A stretch of DNA of 64,000 nt from Oceanococcus sp964629015 (lineage in GTDB: Bacteria; Pseudomonadota; Gammaproteobacteria; Nevskiales; Oceanococcaceae): the NCBI GenBank assembly GCA_964629015.1, contig CAZVMN010000002.1, forward strand, positions 62,001 through 126,000. Reading direction: 5' to 3'. Every line of letters begins with the position of its first letter. Position 1 is the first letter of the stretch. Below are positions 51,660 to 62,189 of this stretch, in pieces. Position numbers and translations under genes: made by a program. The notes below the pieces were generated by a model, which saw nothing but the letters and a program-made list of their open reading frames with translations, made no database searches and was not told where the DNA came from.

Positions 51660-52412
51660 TCACCCCAACCACAAGCGCCGTGCAGAGGCGATCAATAGAC
51701 CCAGCCCGGCGATGGCCAGAATGCGGTAGATCCAAACACGAAAACGCGCCTCATCAACTTGGTGATGGAAACGCTCACCCAGCCAGACACCCAGAGGGAT
51801 CAACGGCAGATACACGGCCACCGCCCACCACGTTTGCTGAATTCGTCCCTGCATCAGCAGCAGCACCGTAAGCACGCTGTTGAGAGAGAACCAAACCAGA
51901 ATCAGCGTGGCGCGAAAGCGCGCTTTGTCCAAAGCCGTGGCGGCCAGACCATAGACCAGCAGAGGCCCACCGGAGGCAAAAAGACCATGGGTAATACCGG
52001 CCAGTGAAATCACCGAACGACTCCACCACAGGGGTTTCACCTTAACTGCTGTGTTACCACGCAAGCGCAACAGCTCGCGGCCGGAAAACCACAGAATCAA
52101 CAGAGCAAAAGCGAGCTTCAGACCATCGCCGCCAAGATAGGGTTGCAACCAGAAACCCGCCAGCGTGCCGACCAACATGAACGGCATGATCAAACGCAGC
52201 AACAAACGCCAATCGATGTGCTGCCGATGTCGCCAGGTCAGGAACCCCGTCATACAAATGTTCAAGGGCACCAGAATCGCCTGTAACCATTCGATCGGAA
52301 ACAGCAAAGCACCCAAAGAAATAGCAATGACGATGCTGCCAAAGCCCGTCATCGCCTCTGCGGTGTAGGCGAAAAGAATGAACGCGCCCAGAACGACGTA
52401 GGCCAGACTCAC
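51660..52412 (-). CDS. TauE/SafE-family membrane transporter
   Basis: A 250-residue inner-membrane protein with seven to eight hydrophobic segments. The two repeated TauE/SafE halves are visible: AMTGFGSIVIAISLGALLFP near the N terminus and LAGITHGLFASGGPLLVYGL in the middle. The family exports sulfite, sulfoacetate or other organic anions. It overlaps the upstream SDR stop by 4 bp, so it belongs to the monooxygenase operon and may move the pathway's anionic product or substrate. Confidence 0.88.
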   Translation of the reverse strand: MSLAYVVLGAFILFAYTAEAMTGFGSIVIAISLGALLFPIEWLQAILVPLNICMTGFLTWRHRQHIDWRLLLRLIMPFMLVGTLAGFWLQPYLGGDGLKLAFALLILWFSGRELLRLRGNTAVKVKPLWWSRSVISLAGITHGLFASGGPLLVYGLAATALDKARFRATLILVWFSLNSVLTVLLLMQGRIQQTWWAVAVYLPLIPLGVWLGERFHHQVDEARFRVWIYRILAIAGLGLLIASARRLWLG

Positions 52413-53197
52413 GCCTCAAGTTCCACGGCAAAACGCTTGCGAACGATCTTCAGGTAGCGCGACGGCCAAACTCGCCACAGAACGCTGCCGAACCATGACA
52501 AGCGGTCGCCGAAAACCCAGGGTTTGCCCTGGGCCAGGGCGGTAAGAATACGATCGGCCATCCATCCGGCGTCGCGCATGACACCGACAGTTGATCGCGC
52601 ATGCTTGGCCGGTTTGCCGTCCGCGCCCAAGGCGTTGTGCTCGATCGGCGTATCCAAAAATGACGGATAGATGTTCAGCACGCCGATGCCCTGAGACTCA
52701 ACCTCAATACGCAGGACTTCAAAAAACTGCGCCAGCGCACTTTTTGCTGCGCAGTAGGCGGCACGTCCGGGAACCGGCATCCAACTCGCCATGGAACCGA
52801 TATTGATGATGTGACCACCACTTTGGCGCAGCAACGGCAAAGCCTGATACGTGAGGTTGACGGGCGCCTGCCAATCGACGGCCATCACTTTGGCAAAAAC
52901 CGCAGGGTCGGTGTCTGCCACCCGCGAACGATGGGTAATGCCGGCGTTATTGATCAGCACATCAAGACCACCAAAACGCTCACGGGCCACTTGCAGCAAG
53001 GCGGCCTGCGTATCTGGCTCGGTGATGTTTCCGGCAACGCAAGCTACGCGATCAGGCGTATTGAGCGCGTCCACCCGTTGATCCAGCAGCTCCGCATTCA
53101 TGTCGGTGATCACCAACTGATGCCCTTGAGCAAAAACCCGTTGGGCGATTTCCCAGCCCAGCCCACTGGCCGCCCCGGTAATGAGATAAACGCTCAT
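52409..53197 (-). CDS. Short-chain dehydrogenase/reductase
   Basis: A 262-residue SDR. Cofactor motif TGAASGLGWEIA (7-18), NNAG (about 86-89), catalytic Ser in GSMASWMP and Tyr-x3-Lys in YCAAKSALAQF. It overlaps both neighbours by 4 bp and probably interconverts an alcohol and ketone for the adjacent FMO-type monooxygenase (inference). The C-terminal end is basic and hydrophobic, which may associate it with the membrane. Confidence 0.92.
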   Translation of the reverse strand: MSVYLITGAASGLGWEIAQRVFAQGHQLVITDMNAELLDQRVDALNTPDRVACVAGNITEPDTQAALLQVARERFGGLDVLINNAGITHRSRVADTDPAVFAKVMAVDWQAPVNLTYQALPLLRQSGGHIINIGSMASWMPVPGRAAYCAAKSALAQFFEVLRIEVESQGIGVLNIYPSFLDTPIEHNALGADGKPAKHARSTVGVMRDAGWMADRILTALAQGKPWVFGDRLSWFGSVLWRVWPSRYLKIVRKRFAVELEA

Positions 53198-54141
53198 AGA
53201 ATTCCTCGTTTGCGCGCGTGTTCGATGAAGTATTCGAACACCTCTCGCGATGTCTTTTGCGGGGTGTAGCCAAATTCGGCTTTCAAGCGCGCATTGTCGA
53301 GCACTGGCCGATAACGCAGAAAATTCACCTGCGCGGGACCGTAGCGGCCAAATCCACTCAACTTACCCAGCGCAAGAACGCTCTTGAGCAGCGCCGCCGG
53401 GAGATTCAACAGCGGCTTTTCCAGCAACTTGGCGATCTCGCGCATGCTTAACGCGCCATCACCCGCCACATTGAAAATGCCGGCCCGACTGGTTGTGACG
53501 CCTTGCTTAATAATGCCGAGCAGATCCTGATCCCAAATCGCGACGAAGGGTGAATCGCTGCCACGCACGGCAATCAGCCGTTTGCGTGCAAACAAGGCGG
53601 TGATCAGATTGTTGGTATTGGCGCCCAGCACCGTGCCCACGCGCAACACCAGCTGGGCCAGTTGCGGATATTGATCACGGTAAGCCTGAAGCAATTCCTC
53701 AACCTGACGCTTGTGATCCGAATAGGCAAATTCCGGGTTGCCGCGCAGCGGGTCCGTCTCACTCAACCATGCCGGGTTGTCGGCGTGATAGCCGTACGCG
53801 GCTCCCGAACTGCTGACGGTGATGTGTTTAACACCGGCGGACACGCAGGCATCCAGCACATTGCGTGTGCCATTGACATCGATGTCGTAGTCCCTGGCGC
53901 GGTCACCGCTGTCTTCCAGCACCGCAGCCAGATGAACCACATGAGTGATCTTCTCACGGGCCAGCAGCTCGGCCAGCGCGGGATCACGAATATCCATCGC
54001 CAAGACCGGGAAACCCGCATCATCAAGCGCTCGCAGGTCAATTCCGATGACATCGCGGCTTGCGACCAGACGTTGCCCCAGCTGACGCCCGATATAACCA
54101 CCCGCCCCTGTGATCAGAACCCGTGCGTTGTCTGCGCTCAC
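53194..54141 (-). CDS. NAD-dependent epimerase/dehydratase (extended SDR)
   Basis: A 315-residue extended SDR. NAD-binding TGAGGYIGRQL is at 11-21, followed by VVHLAA (about 75-80), catalytic Ser in VSSSGAAYGY and Tyr-x3-Lys in AYSDHKRQVEE. The family includes sugar epimerases but also hydroxysteroid and lactone-type dehydrogenases; the operon context favours the latter kind. Overlaps the FMO stop and the next SDR start by 4 bp each. Confidence 0.9.
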   Translation of the reverse strand: MSADNARVLITGAGGYIGRQLGQRLVASRDVIGIDLRALDDAGFPVLAMDIRDPALAELLAREKITHVVHLAAVLEDSGDRARDYDIDVNGTRNVLDACVSAGVKHITVSSSGAAYGYHADNPAWLSETDPLRGNPEFAYSDHKRQVEELLQAYRDQYPQLAQLVLRVGTVLGANTNNLITALFARKRLIAVRGSDSPFVAIWDQDLLGIIKQGVTTSRAGIFNVAGDGALSMREIAKLLEKPLLNLPAALLKSVLALGKLSGFGRYGPAQVNFLRYRPVLDNARLKAEFGYTPQKTSREVFEYFIEHARKRGIL

Positions 54142-55445
54142 GCGGCCACCGCCGGATCAAGGTCGGCCTTGAGCTCGCGGATATGCCCATTCAGCGCGTC
54201 CAGGTACTCCTGTTTGTTGACGTAGTAGGCCATGCGATCCAGCTTCAGGTAAGCGTAACCGCCATTCAGTTTCTGCCCGCACTTATCCTGTTTGGTCTGC
54301 TTGAAGCGCTGAGCCGATGGCGCACCATCACGCAGTTGCCGGACATACAAAGCCGCCAGTTCAGCTTGCTTGTTGCGTCCTTCCCAGCCCAAACCCGATG
54401 CTTCGACCATGCCCATGACAAACACGTCGTCGGCCTGCGGATGAAAGGTGTTGAGGTACAACTGCGGCGCGGCGTCGTGCCAGTTGATCTCGGCCGGATC
54501 GATGAAGGGGTAGCTCAGGTCGTAACCGGTGGCGAGCAATATCAGGTCATAGTCGCCCTGCTCCCCGTTCTTGAACGTGACCGTCGTCCCCTGGCAATCC
54601 ACGATGTCACCGCGAACCTTCACATCGCCGTGGCCAATGTGGTGCAACAGCAAGGTGTTCATCACCGGGTGAGATTCGTAGAGCCGGTAATCAGGGTCCG
54701 GCAAGCCGTAATCCGATGGTTTACCCACCGCGGCGCGGATCAACGCGGCATCAAGGATTTGCTTGGCCCGACGCGGCAACTTGACCAACCCACCAAAGGT
54801 GTCGATGGGTTTACCCATAAGGAATTTGGGCAGGAAGTAGTATCCGCGTCGCACCGACAGATCGACAGATTTGGCCGCGTGAACGGCATCCACGGTGATG
54901 TCAGCGCCGGAGTTTCCGCAGCCGACCATCAGCACCCGTTTGCCGCGTAAGCTGTCGGCGCTTTTGTACGCTGCGGAGTGCATGATTTCCCCCGCGAAGC
55001 TGCCGGGAAGCGTGGGCATATTGGGCTTGTGCAAGGTCCCGTTGCACAGAAACACGCCATCGAAATGACGACGTGTCTCCTCGCCATTATGGCGACTGGT
55101 TAGCCACCAACCCTGGCCATCGCGCTCAATCGCAACCACTTCGGTTTTGAATTCGTATTTCTCATACAAACCAAAGGTTTTTGCATACTTTTGAAAGTAT
55201 TCACGCATCTGGGAATGATGCGGATATGTGGCCACATCATCGTCCATGGGCAATTCAGCGAATTCGGTCATGTGCTTGGACGAGATCAGGTGAGCGGATT
55301 CATACATGGTGCTGGTCGGGCTGTTGATGTCCCACAATCCGCCAACGTCCGAATGAATCTCAAAGCCGACGAAATCCAGTCCGTACTTGGCCAGATTGCG
55401 TGCCATACTCAACCCCATGGGGCCGGCGCCAATCACTGCGTACAT
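54138..55445 (-). CDS. Flavin-containing monooxygenase (FMO/Baeyer-Villiger type)
   Basis: A 435-residue class B flavoprotein monooxygenase. FAD motif GAGPMG (6-11), NADPH motif GCGNSG (175-180) and the FMO fingerprint FxGxxxHxxxY as FAGEIMHSAAY (150-160). It would insert oxygen next to a ketone or oxidise a heteroatom using NADPH and O2. GGAG directly precedes the ATG at good spacing. It is the first gene of a five-gene coupled operon and divergent from an AraC regulator, which likely controls it. Confidence 0.92.
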   Translation of the reverse strand: MYAVIGAGPMGLSMARNLAKYGLDFVGFEIHSDVGGLWDINSPTSTMYESAHLISSKHMTEFAELPMDDDVATYPHHSQMREYFQKYAKTFGLYEKYEFKTEVVAIERDGQGWWLTSRHNGEETRRHFDGVFLCNGTLHKPNMPTLPGSFAGEIMHSAAYKSADSLRGKRVLMVGCGNSGADITVDAVHAAKSVDLSVRRGYYFLPKFLMGKPIDTFGGLVKLPRRAKQILDAALIRAAVGKPSDYGLPDPDYRLYESHPVMNTLLLHHIGHGDVKVRGDIVDCQGTTVTFKNGEQGDYDLILLATGYDLSYPFIDPAEINWHDAAPQLYLNTFHPQADDVFVMGMVEASGLGWEGRNKQAELAALYVRQLRDGAPSAQRFKQTKQDKCGQKLNGGYAYLKLDRMAYYVNKQEYLDALNGHIRELKADLDPAVAA

Positions 55446-55496
55446 AGTTGCTCCACCATAATTATTTGATGCTTGCACGATAAGGCCAGAACGCCG

Positions 55497-55531
55497 CTCG
55501 GTCACGGCTGATTCGGGACAAGCCTCGGTCA
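55497..55531. promoter_or_regulatory. CTCGGTCA direct repeats, possible AraC operator
   Basis: CTCGGTCA occurs at 55497-55504 and 55524-55531 in the 96-bp gap between the monooxygenase operon and the AraC gene, ending 10 bp before the AraC start. The 27-bp period is not a whole number of helical turns, so the assignment is weak. Confidence 0.35.
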
Positions 55532-55541
55532 AAACGGGACC

Positions 55542-56492
55542 ATGACCACCGCCACCGTCACTTTGCAATACAGCCAAGCACTTTTGCAGGCTGCGCAGCG
55601 CTTGGGCTTGCCGCCGCCACCGGTCGCGCCAAGCAGTGAACGCGTGCCATTGAGCACCCAGGATGCTCTATGGCAGTACCTGTGCGAGCACGCCGACGAC
55701 CCGTTGATCGGCATTCGCCTGGGACTGAGTCTTCAGGTCGGTCATCTGGATATCGCAGGTTTGCTATTGATGAGCTGCGAAACTTGCGGCGAGGCGCTGG
55801 AAACTTTAATCGACTACCTGCCGATTATTGGCGAAGGTGGCGATGCGGCGCTTGTGACGCAGCAGTCAAACGTCAGCCTGACCTACCAGCCTCACTACAC
55901 CGTTTGCCGCGCCCAGCGCGCCGAAGCGGTGCTCGCGGGCATTCTGCATTTGGGACGTTGGAGCACCGGTGGCCATTTTGCGGCGACTCAAATCGACATC
56001 GCCCACGCCCCGTTGGACGATCCACAACGCTATCCAGGTTTGTTGGGATGCCCGGTCAATTTCGAGTGTTCAGAATACCGTTTGACACTGGATGCGAGAA
56101 GTCTCGCGTATCCACTGATTCAAGCGAATGCGCCGTTACGTGATCAATTGCGCGCACTGGCGGATACCCATCTTGCGAGTTTGGCTGAGCGCAGCCTGAG
56201 TCACCAGGTCAGCCTGGCCATACGCAGCAACCCGAAAGCGTCACGCGAGGCGATTGCCGCAGGTCTGGCGGTCAGCAGCCGTCATCTCAACCGCAAACTG
56301 GCTGACGACGGCTTGTCATTCAAAACCCTGCGCGATCACGAACTGCGCCACCTCGCCGAACATGCACTGGCGCGAGGCGACAAAATTGCCGCCATCGCAC
56401 ACACACTGGGTTTTTCAGACGAAAGTGCATTCGCCAAAGCTTTCCGCCGCTGGACCGGCACATCACCGGCCCAGTTTCGTAACGCAACTTAG
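55542..56492 (+). CDS. AraC-family transcriptional regulator (OruR/ArgR-type)
   Basis: A 316-residue regulator. The N-terminal arabinose-binding-like domain includes LWQYLCEHADDPLIGIRLGLSL, typical of the group found beside steroid, alkane and ketone oxidation operons. The C-terminal DNA-binding half has SREAIAAGLAVSSRHLNRKL and GDKIAAIAHTLGFSDESAFAKAFRRWTGTSPAQFR. It is divergent from the monooxygenase operon and probably activates it in response to the substrate. It converges on the GMC oxidoreductase gene with 2 bp between stops. Confidence 0.92.
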   Translation: MTTATVTLQYSQALLQAAQRLGLPPPPVAPSSERVPLSTQDALWQYLCEHADDPLIGIRLGLSLQVGHLDIAGLLLMSCETCGEALETLIDYLPIIGEGGDAALVTQQSNVSLTYQPHYTVCRAQRAEAVLAGILHLGRWSTGGHFAATQIDIAHAPLDDPQRYPGLLGCPVNFECSEYRLTLDARSLAYPLIQANAPLRDQLRALADTHLASLAERSLSHQVSLAIRSNPKASREAIAAGLAVSSRHLNRKLADDGLSFKTLRDHELRHLAEHALARGDKIAAIAHTLGFSDESAFAKAFRRWTGTSPAQFRNAT

Positions 56493-56494
56493 GA

Positions 56495-58087
56495 TTACGC
56501 GGCGTCCTCTAGGATCATCTCGGCGGCTTTTTCACCAATCATGATCGTCGGTGCGTTGGTGTTACCGGCGACCAGGGTCGGCATGATCGATGCATCCGCA
56601 ACGCGCAAACGATCCATTCCTCGGACACGCAGGCGTTCATCCACCACCGCCATATCATCCTGCCCCATTTTGCAGGTGCCGACCGGGTGGTATTGGGTGT
56701 CTGCACGGTTGCGCAAATCCTGCTCCAGCGCCGCGTCGTCCTGCGGATCGAACGGATACATCATATCGCCGCGCCAAGTGGCCAACGCTGCTGAATTGAG
56801 TATGTCCAGTTGCTTACGTGCCCCTTCCTTGAACACCCGCATGTCACGCTCGTTGTCCAAGAAGCGCGGGTCAATCAGCGGGTCGGCCATAGGATCTGAA
56901 CTTGCCAGTTTTACGCTGCCGCGCGCCTGCGGGTTGAGCAAAGTGCAGTGACAACTGAAGCCATGCCCGAGATGCATTTTACGACCGTGATCATCAACCA
57001 GCGCACGCACAAGAATCAGCTGCAAATCCGGTCGCCCGTCCGCTTCTGAGCTGCGGAAGAATGCACCCGCTTCCGCATAGGGTGAGGTGATCAACCCACT
57101 GCGCTTTCGACGCCACTCGGCCATTGCCGCAATGATGCGTGGCATGAACCCGACAGACAGCCCAAAGGTGTCACTCTTCGGCGCCCGGAAGCTGTGCACG
57201 ATATCGATATGATCCTGCAGATTCTCGCCAACCCCCGGCAGGTCGTGAACCACATGGACGCCCTGTTGTTGCAGGTGAGCCCCGGGGCCAATCCCCGACA
57301 ACATCAGCAGCTGCGGGGAATTGAACGCGCCCCCGCACACAATGACCTCGCGCTGTGCATGCAAGTCCAAAGTTTGACCCTGGCGTTTAACACGAACGCC
57401 GGTGGCGGTCTTGCCATCAAGCAAAATCTGAAGCACCGGCGTATCCGTCATAACCTCAAGGTTCGGGCGGGACAGATTGGGCGTGAGGTAGGCCTTGGCG
57501 GCACTGCAACGCTCGCCATTGACGTGCGTGACCTGGTATTCCAGCGCTCCGTCCTGCTCTGCCCCGTTGCAATCCGTCGTCGGCGCAATGCCCTGTTCTT
57601 CACACGCCTTGATGAAATGCGGGTTAAGTGCCCCCGGCGAACGCAGATTCATGACGTTCAGCGGGCCACCTTGGCCGTGGAAATCGTCCTGTAGATTTTC
57701 GTTGTGCTCAGACTTCTTGAAGTAAGGCAGCACATCGTCGTAAGACCAACCATTGTTGCCCAAGCTGGCCCAGTGATCGTAGTCATCGCGATGACCGCGC
57801 ACATAAAGCATCGCGTTGACCGAACTTGAACCTCCCAGACAACGCCCACGCGGCTGGTAGCCACGCCGTCCATTCAGGCCTTTTTGCGGCACCGTTTCAA
57901 ACGCGTAATTGAGCTTGTTCTTGCGTGGCATCATCGCCACCACCCCTGCCGGGGCATGGATCAGCACGCTCTTATCCACCGGCCCGGTTTCAACCAGGCA
58001 CACGCGGACGTTTTTGTCCTCACTGAGTCGGCTCGCAATCACCGCGCCCGCCGATCCGCCACCCACCACTATGTAGTCAAACACCAC
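56495..58087 (-). CDS. GMC-family FAD oxidoreductase (choline dehydrogenase/AlkJ-like)
   Basis: A 530-residue flavoenzyme. N-terminal FAD motif VVGGGSAGAVIASRLSED (about 7-24), the GMC signatures GRCLGGSSSVNAMLYVRG (81-98) and GAFNSPQLLMLSGIGP (about 253-268), and the C-terminal HPVGTCKMG with active-site His then NTNAPTIMIGEKAA. It oxidises alcohols to aldehydes and passes electrons to the respiratory chain, as AlkJ and BetA do. It stands alone; its substrate may be a long-chain or cyclic alcohol, given the neighbours. Confidence 0.93.
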   Translation of the reverse strand: MVFDYIVVGGGSAGAVIASRLSEDKNVRVCLVETGPVDKSVLIHAPAGVVAMMPRKNKLNYAFETVPQKGLNGRRGYQPRGRCLGGSSSVNAMLYVRGHRDDYDHWASLGNNGWSYDDVLPYFKKSEHNENLQDDFHGQGGPLNVMNLRSPGALNPHFIKACEEQGIAPTTDCNGAEQDGALEYQVTHVNGERCSAAKAYLTPNLSRPNLEVMTDTPVLQILLDGKTATGVRVKRQGQTLDLHAQREVIVCGGAFNSPQLLMLSGIGPGAHLQQQGVHVVHDLPGVGENLQDHIDIVHSFRAPKSDTFGLSVGFMPRIIAAMAEWRRKRSGLITSPYAEAGAFFRSSEADGRPDLQLILVRALVDDHGRKMHLGHGFSCHCTLLNPQARGSVKLASSDPMADPLIDPRFLDNERDMRVFKEGARKQLDILNSAALATWRGDMMYPFDPQDDAALEQDLRNRADTQYHPVGTCKMGQDDMAVVDERLRVRGMDRLRVADASIMPTLVAGNTNAPTIMIGEKAAEMILEDAA

Positions 58088-58240
58088 GATCCTCGCTTAT
58101 TACTCTTATCAACAAATAGCGCGGCAAACTGTACCGGAATTGACGCGAATTTGGCGCGGCCAACGCGGATCTATCCTCACATTGACTTCACAGCCCTCGT
58201 GCCACTGTTTCAGCCATAAGACCTTAACCGGATCAATCAC

Positions 58241-60067
58241 ATGGCACTCGGCGAGTTCTTCCAGGCGAACTCCGGATTTCTGCCCCACGGCTATTGCCTG
58301 CTGTGGAAGCCGGGTCTGTTGTGGACGCTCGTCGGTTCCGACATCGTCATTGCGCTGTCGTATTTTTCCATACCGATGGCGCTGGTTTGGTTCACCAAAA
58401 AGCAACCCGGTATGCAGTCGCAGTTCCGCGCCATATTCTGGATGTTTGGTGCGTTTATCACGGCTTGCGGCTTCACTCATCTGATCGAAGTCGTGAACAT
58501 TTGGCGTCCAATCTATGCCACATCGGCAGGGGTGAAGTTCTTCACTGCCTTGGTTTCGGTGATGACCGCTTCGGTATTGTGGTTTTTGGTCCCCAAAGCT
58601 GCCGCCTTTATCGATGACCACCGCAGACTCAAAGACGAACTGAGCCTGCGTAATCAAGAGCTCCAAGAGGCGTTGCAAGTCGCTCACGAGAGCGAAAAAA
58701 TGGCCCGTGCGAGTGAACAACGGTTCCGGCAGACTCAAGCCGCTGCACCAATCGGTATTGCGGTGGTCTCGCTTGAAGGACAGTTCACGTCGGTCAACGC
58801 CGCGCTGGCATCAATGCTGGGTTACAGCGAAAAGGAATTGATAAAGCTGACGTTTCAAGAGATTACTCATCCGGATGATCTCGAAGCTGACTTGGCCCAC
58901 GTCAACGCATTGCTCAACGGACAGCGCGATACCTATCGCATGGAAAAGCGCTATTTTCATCGCAGTGGTCGGGTCATACAGATTCAGCTTGATGGCAGCA
59001 TCGTGCGTGATCTGAATAATCGCCCTTTGTACTTCATCGCGATGGTCCAGGACATCACCGACAAGAAAGCCAACGAAACCGCGTTGCGTCAGAGCCGTGC
59101 CAAATTCAAAAGTCTTCTGGAAAACTTGCCGACCGCTGTGGTGGTGCATCACAACGACACCAGTATTGAATACGGCAATCCGACGGCCAATCGTTTGCTC
59201 GGTCTCCCGCCCCCCACAGCCAAGGGGCGCGCCTCTCTCAATCAGAATTGGCGTTTGCTGGATGAAGACGGCAAACCACTGAATACCGAGCAGTTTCCGG
59301 TCAATCGTGTTTTGCACAGCGGGCGTCCGTTGCGGGATGCCACCATGGGGGTCGAAAGACCCCACCAAAAATCACCGACCTGGGTGAAAGTTGACGCCTT
59401 CCCAATGCCTAGTGAGGACGCGCGCGCAACGCAGGTTGTCGTCGCCTTCACCGATATCACGGACCGCAAAGCGATGCAGGACGAACTGATCCTGCAAGCG
59501 CGCACGGACGGGCTCACAGGGCTGTTCAACCGTCGCCACTTCATGGCTGAACTGGATCAGGAGTTCGCCCGCGCAAGCCGCTTCAAACACAGTTTGTCGT
59601 TGGTGATGCTGGATTTGGACTTTTTCAAACGTATCAATGACACCCAAGGTCACCCGGTCGGCGATCAAGTTCTCCGACTTGTCGGTGATATCTGTCAGCA
59701 GTTGCTGCGCAAAACCGACATTGCCGCACGTATGGGCGGCGAGGAATTCGCCTTGATCCTGCCCCAAATTGATGCAGCACAAGCGCTGGATGCGGCGGAA
59801 CGATTACGCACGTCGCTGGCGGCTCAGAAGCTGCCGCTGCCATCCGGGGTGATCTTGAGTTGGACTGCGTCGATGGGCGTAGCGACGCTGCACGAAAGCG
59901 ACATTACACCCGTGGATTTGATGCGGCGCGCCGACGAAGCGCTGTATACCGCAAAGGACACCGGTCGAAACTGCGTGTGCCTGGCGCCTGTGCCGAGCAA
60001 ACGCAACGTGCGCCGACTGATCGCTCAGCGCAGCTCCACACCAAATGATGAGATTGATGCCAGCTGA
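58241..60067 (+). CDS. Ethylene-receptor-like membrane domain - PAS - PAS - GGDEF diguanylate cyclase
   Basis: A 608-residue inner-membrane protein. Three N-terminal helices (about 28-120) match the ethylene-binding domain of plant ETR1: SDIVIALSYFSIP carries Asp34 and Tyr41 (ETR1 Asp25, Tyr32), and TACGFTHL carries Cys76 and His80 (the copper ligands Cys65, His69). A coiled linker, two PAS domains (about 165-285 and 288-410) and an intact diguanylate cyclase follow, with GGEEF at 499-503 and an inhibitory RxxD site (RKTD, 490-493). It likely links a copper-dependent small-molecule or redox signal to c-di-GMP synthesis. Confidence 0.88.
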   Translation: MALGEFFQANSGFLPHGYCLLWKPGLLWTLVGSDIVIALSYFSIPMALVWFTKKQPGMQSQFRAIFWMFGAFITACGFTHLIEVVNIWRPIYATSAGVKFFTALVSVMTASVLWFLVPKAAAFIDDHRRLKDELSLRNQELQEALQVAHESEKMARASEQRFRQTQAAAPIGIAVVSLEGQFTSVNAALASMLGYSEKELIKLTFQEITHPDDLEADLAHVNALLNGQRDTYRMEKRYFHRSGRVIQIQLDGSIVRDLNNRPLYFIAMVQDITDKKANETALRQSRAKFKSLLENLPTAVVVHHNDTSIEYGNPTANRLLGLPPPTAKGRASLNQNWRLLDEDGKPLNTEQFPVNRVLHSGRPLRDATMGVERPHQKSPTWVKVDAFPMPSEDARATQVVVAFTDITDRKAMQDELILQARTDGLTGLFNRRHFMAELDQEFARASRFKHSLSLVMLDLDFFKRINDTQGHPVGDQVLRLVGDICQQLLRKTDIAARMGGEEFALILPQIDAAQALDAAERLRTSLAAQKLPLPSGVILSWTASMGVATLHESDITPVDLMRRADEALYTAKDTGRNCVCLAPVPSKRNVRRLIAQRSSTPNDEIDAS

Positions 60068-60108
60068 GACGTGAGATCATAGCCGGACACTCACTCGCTC
60101 AACTTCAG

Positions 60109-60564
60109 ATGCAATATCTACACACCATGGTTCGCGTCGCAGACCTGGACGCTGCGCTGCATTTCTATTGCGACTTGCTCGGACTGCGGGAAGTCAGCCG
60201 CTACGACCACGAACAAGGCCGCTTTACTCTGGTTTTTCTGGCGGCACCCGACGACGTCGAACGAGCCAAGCAAAACAAAGCGCCGCTGGTTGAATTGACC
60301 TACAACTGGCCCGACGAGAACGGCAATACCGAAACCTACAGCGGCGGCCGTAACTTCGGCCATCTCGCTTATCGGGTAAACGATATCTACGCCATTTGTC
60401 AGCGCCTCGCCGATGGCGGCGTGACCATCAACCGCCCGCCACGAGACGGTCATATGGCCTTCGTGCGTTCTCCGGACGGGGTTTCAATAGAACTGCTGCA
60501 GGCCGGCGATCCGCTGCCACCACAACAGCCCTGGGCCGACATGCCCAACACGGGCAGTTGGTAG
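60109..60564 (+). CDS. gloA: Lactoylglutathione lyase (glyoxalase I)
   Basis: A 151-residue single-domain glyoxalase I that converts the methylglyoxal-glutathione hemithioacetal to S-lactoylglutathione. Metal ligands His5 (YLHTMVRV), Glu in VELTYNW, His in FGHLAYRV and Glu in SIELLQ are in place. The stretch DLDAALHFYCDLLGL is the family hallmark. The length suggests the short, nickel-type enzyme of Proteobacteria, with a somewhat longer C terminus. A bidirectional terminator follows. Confidence 0.94.
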   Translation: MQYLHTMVRVADLDAALHFYCDLLGLREVSRYDHEQGRFTLVFLAAPDDVERAKQNKAPLVELTYNWPDENGNTETYSGGRNFGHLAYRVNDIYAICQRLADGGVTINRPPRDGHMAFVRSPDGVSIELLQAGDPLPPQQPWADMPNTGSW

Positions 60565-60578
60565 CCCGGCCAATAAAA

Positions 60579-60612
60579 AGGCCCGCGGTGTTTCCACCGC
60601 GGGCCTGATTTT
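60579..60612. terminator. Bidirectional rho-independent terminator between gloA and aceA
   Basis: AGGCCCGCGGTG and CACCGCGGGCCT form a perfect 12-bp stem with loop TTTC. It is flanked by GATTTT on the plus strand and by an A-run (60575-60579) that reads as T on the minus strand, so it can stop both convergent genes. Confidence 0.9.
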
Positions 60613-60642
60613 CAGGGGCGAAGCCCCAGCATCAAATGATGC

Positions 60643-61953
<1,311 letters not shown>

Positions 61954-62189
61954 CGTTGACAAAAGTCCTCTTTGTTACTGGGCGTTATGCCCATGTGCTG
62001 GCCTGAGCCAGTAAAGCGTCTACTCATTGGGTGGGGAACAAGCAGACAGTAGGGGTCGGATTACAGCGGCCTGGCCGAGCACATAAAGTGCCAACGCTGA
62101 AAGGGCGCTTGAACAGGCCTGACAGAGCTCGACATCGCCGAGTTATCCGTTCAAGTATACAACGAAATTGACATTGACTGGAGGGCCTC
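61954..62189. other. Divergent intergenic region aceA / rluE-like
   Basis: No coding signal. TATACT read on the minus strand (62154-62159) is a plausible -10 for aceA, without a good -35. GGAGG (62180-62184) is the ribosome-binding site of the rluE-like gene and sits in the near-palindrome GGAGGGCCTCC. Confidence 0.4.
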
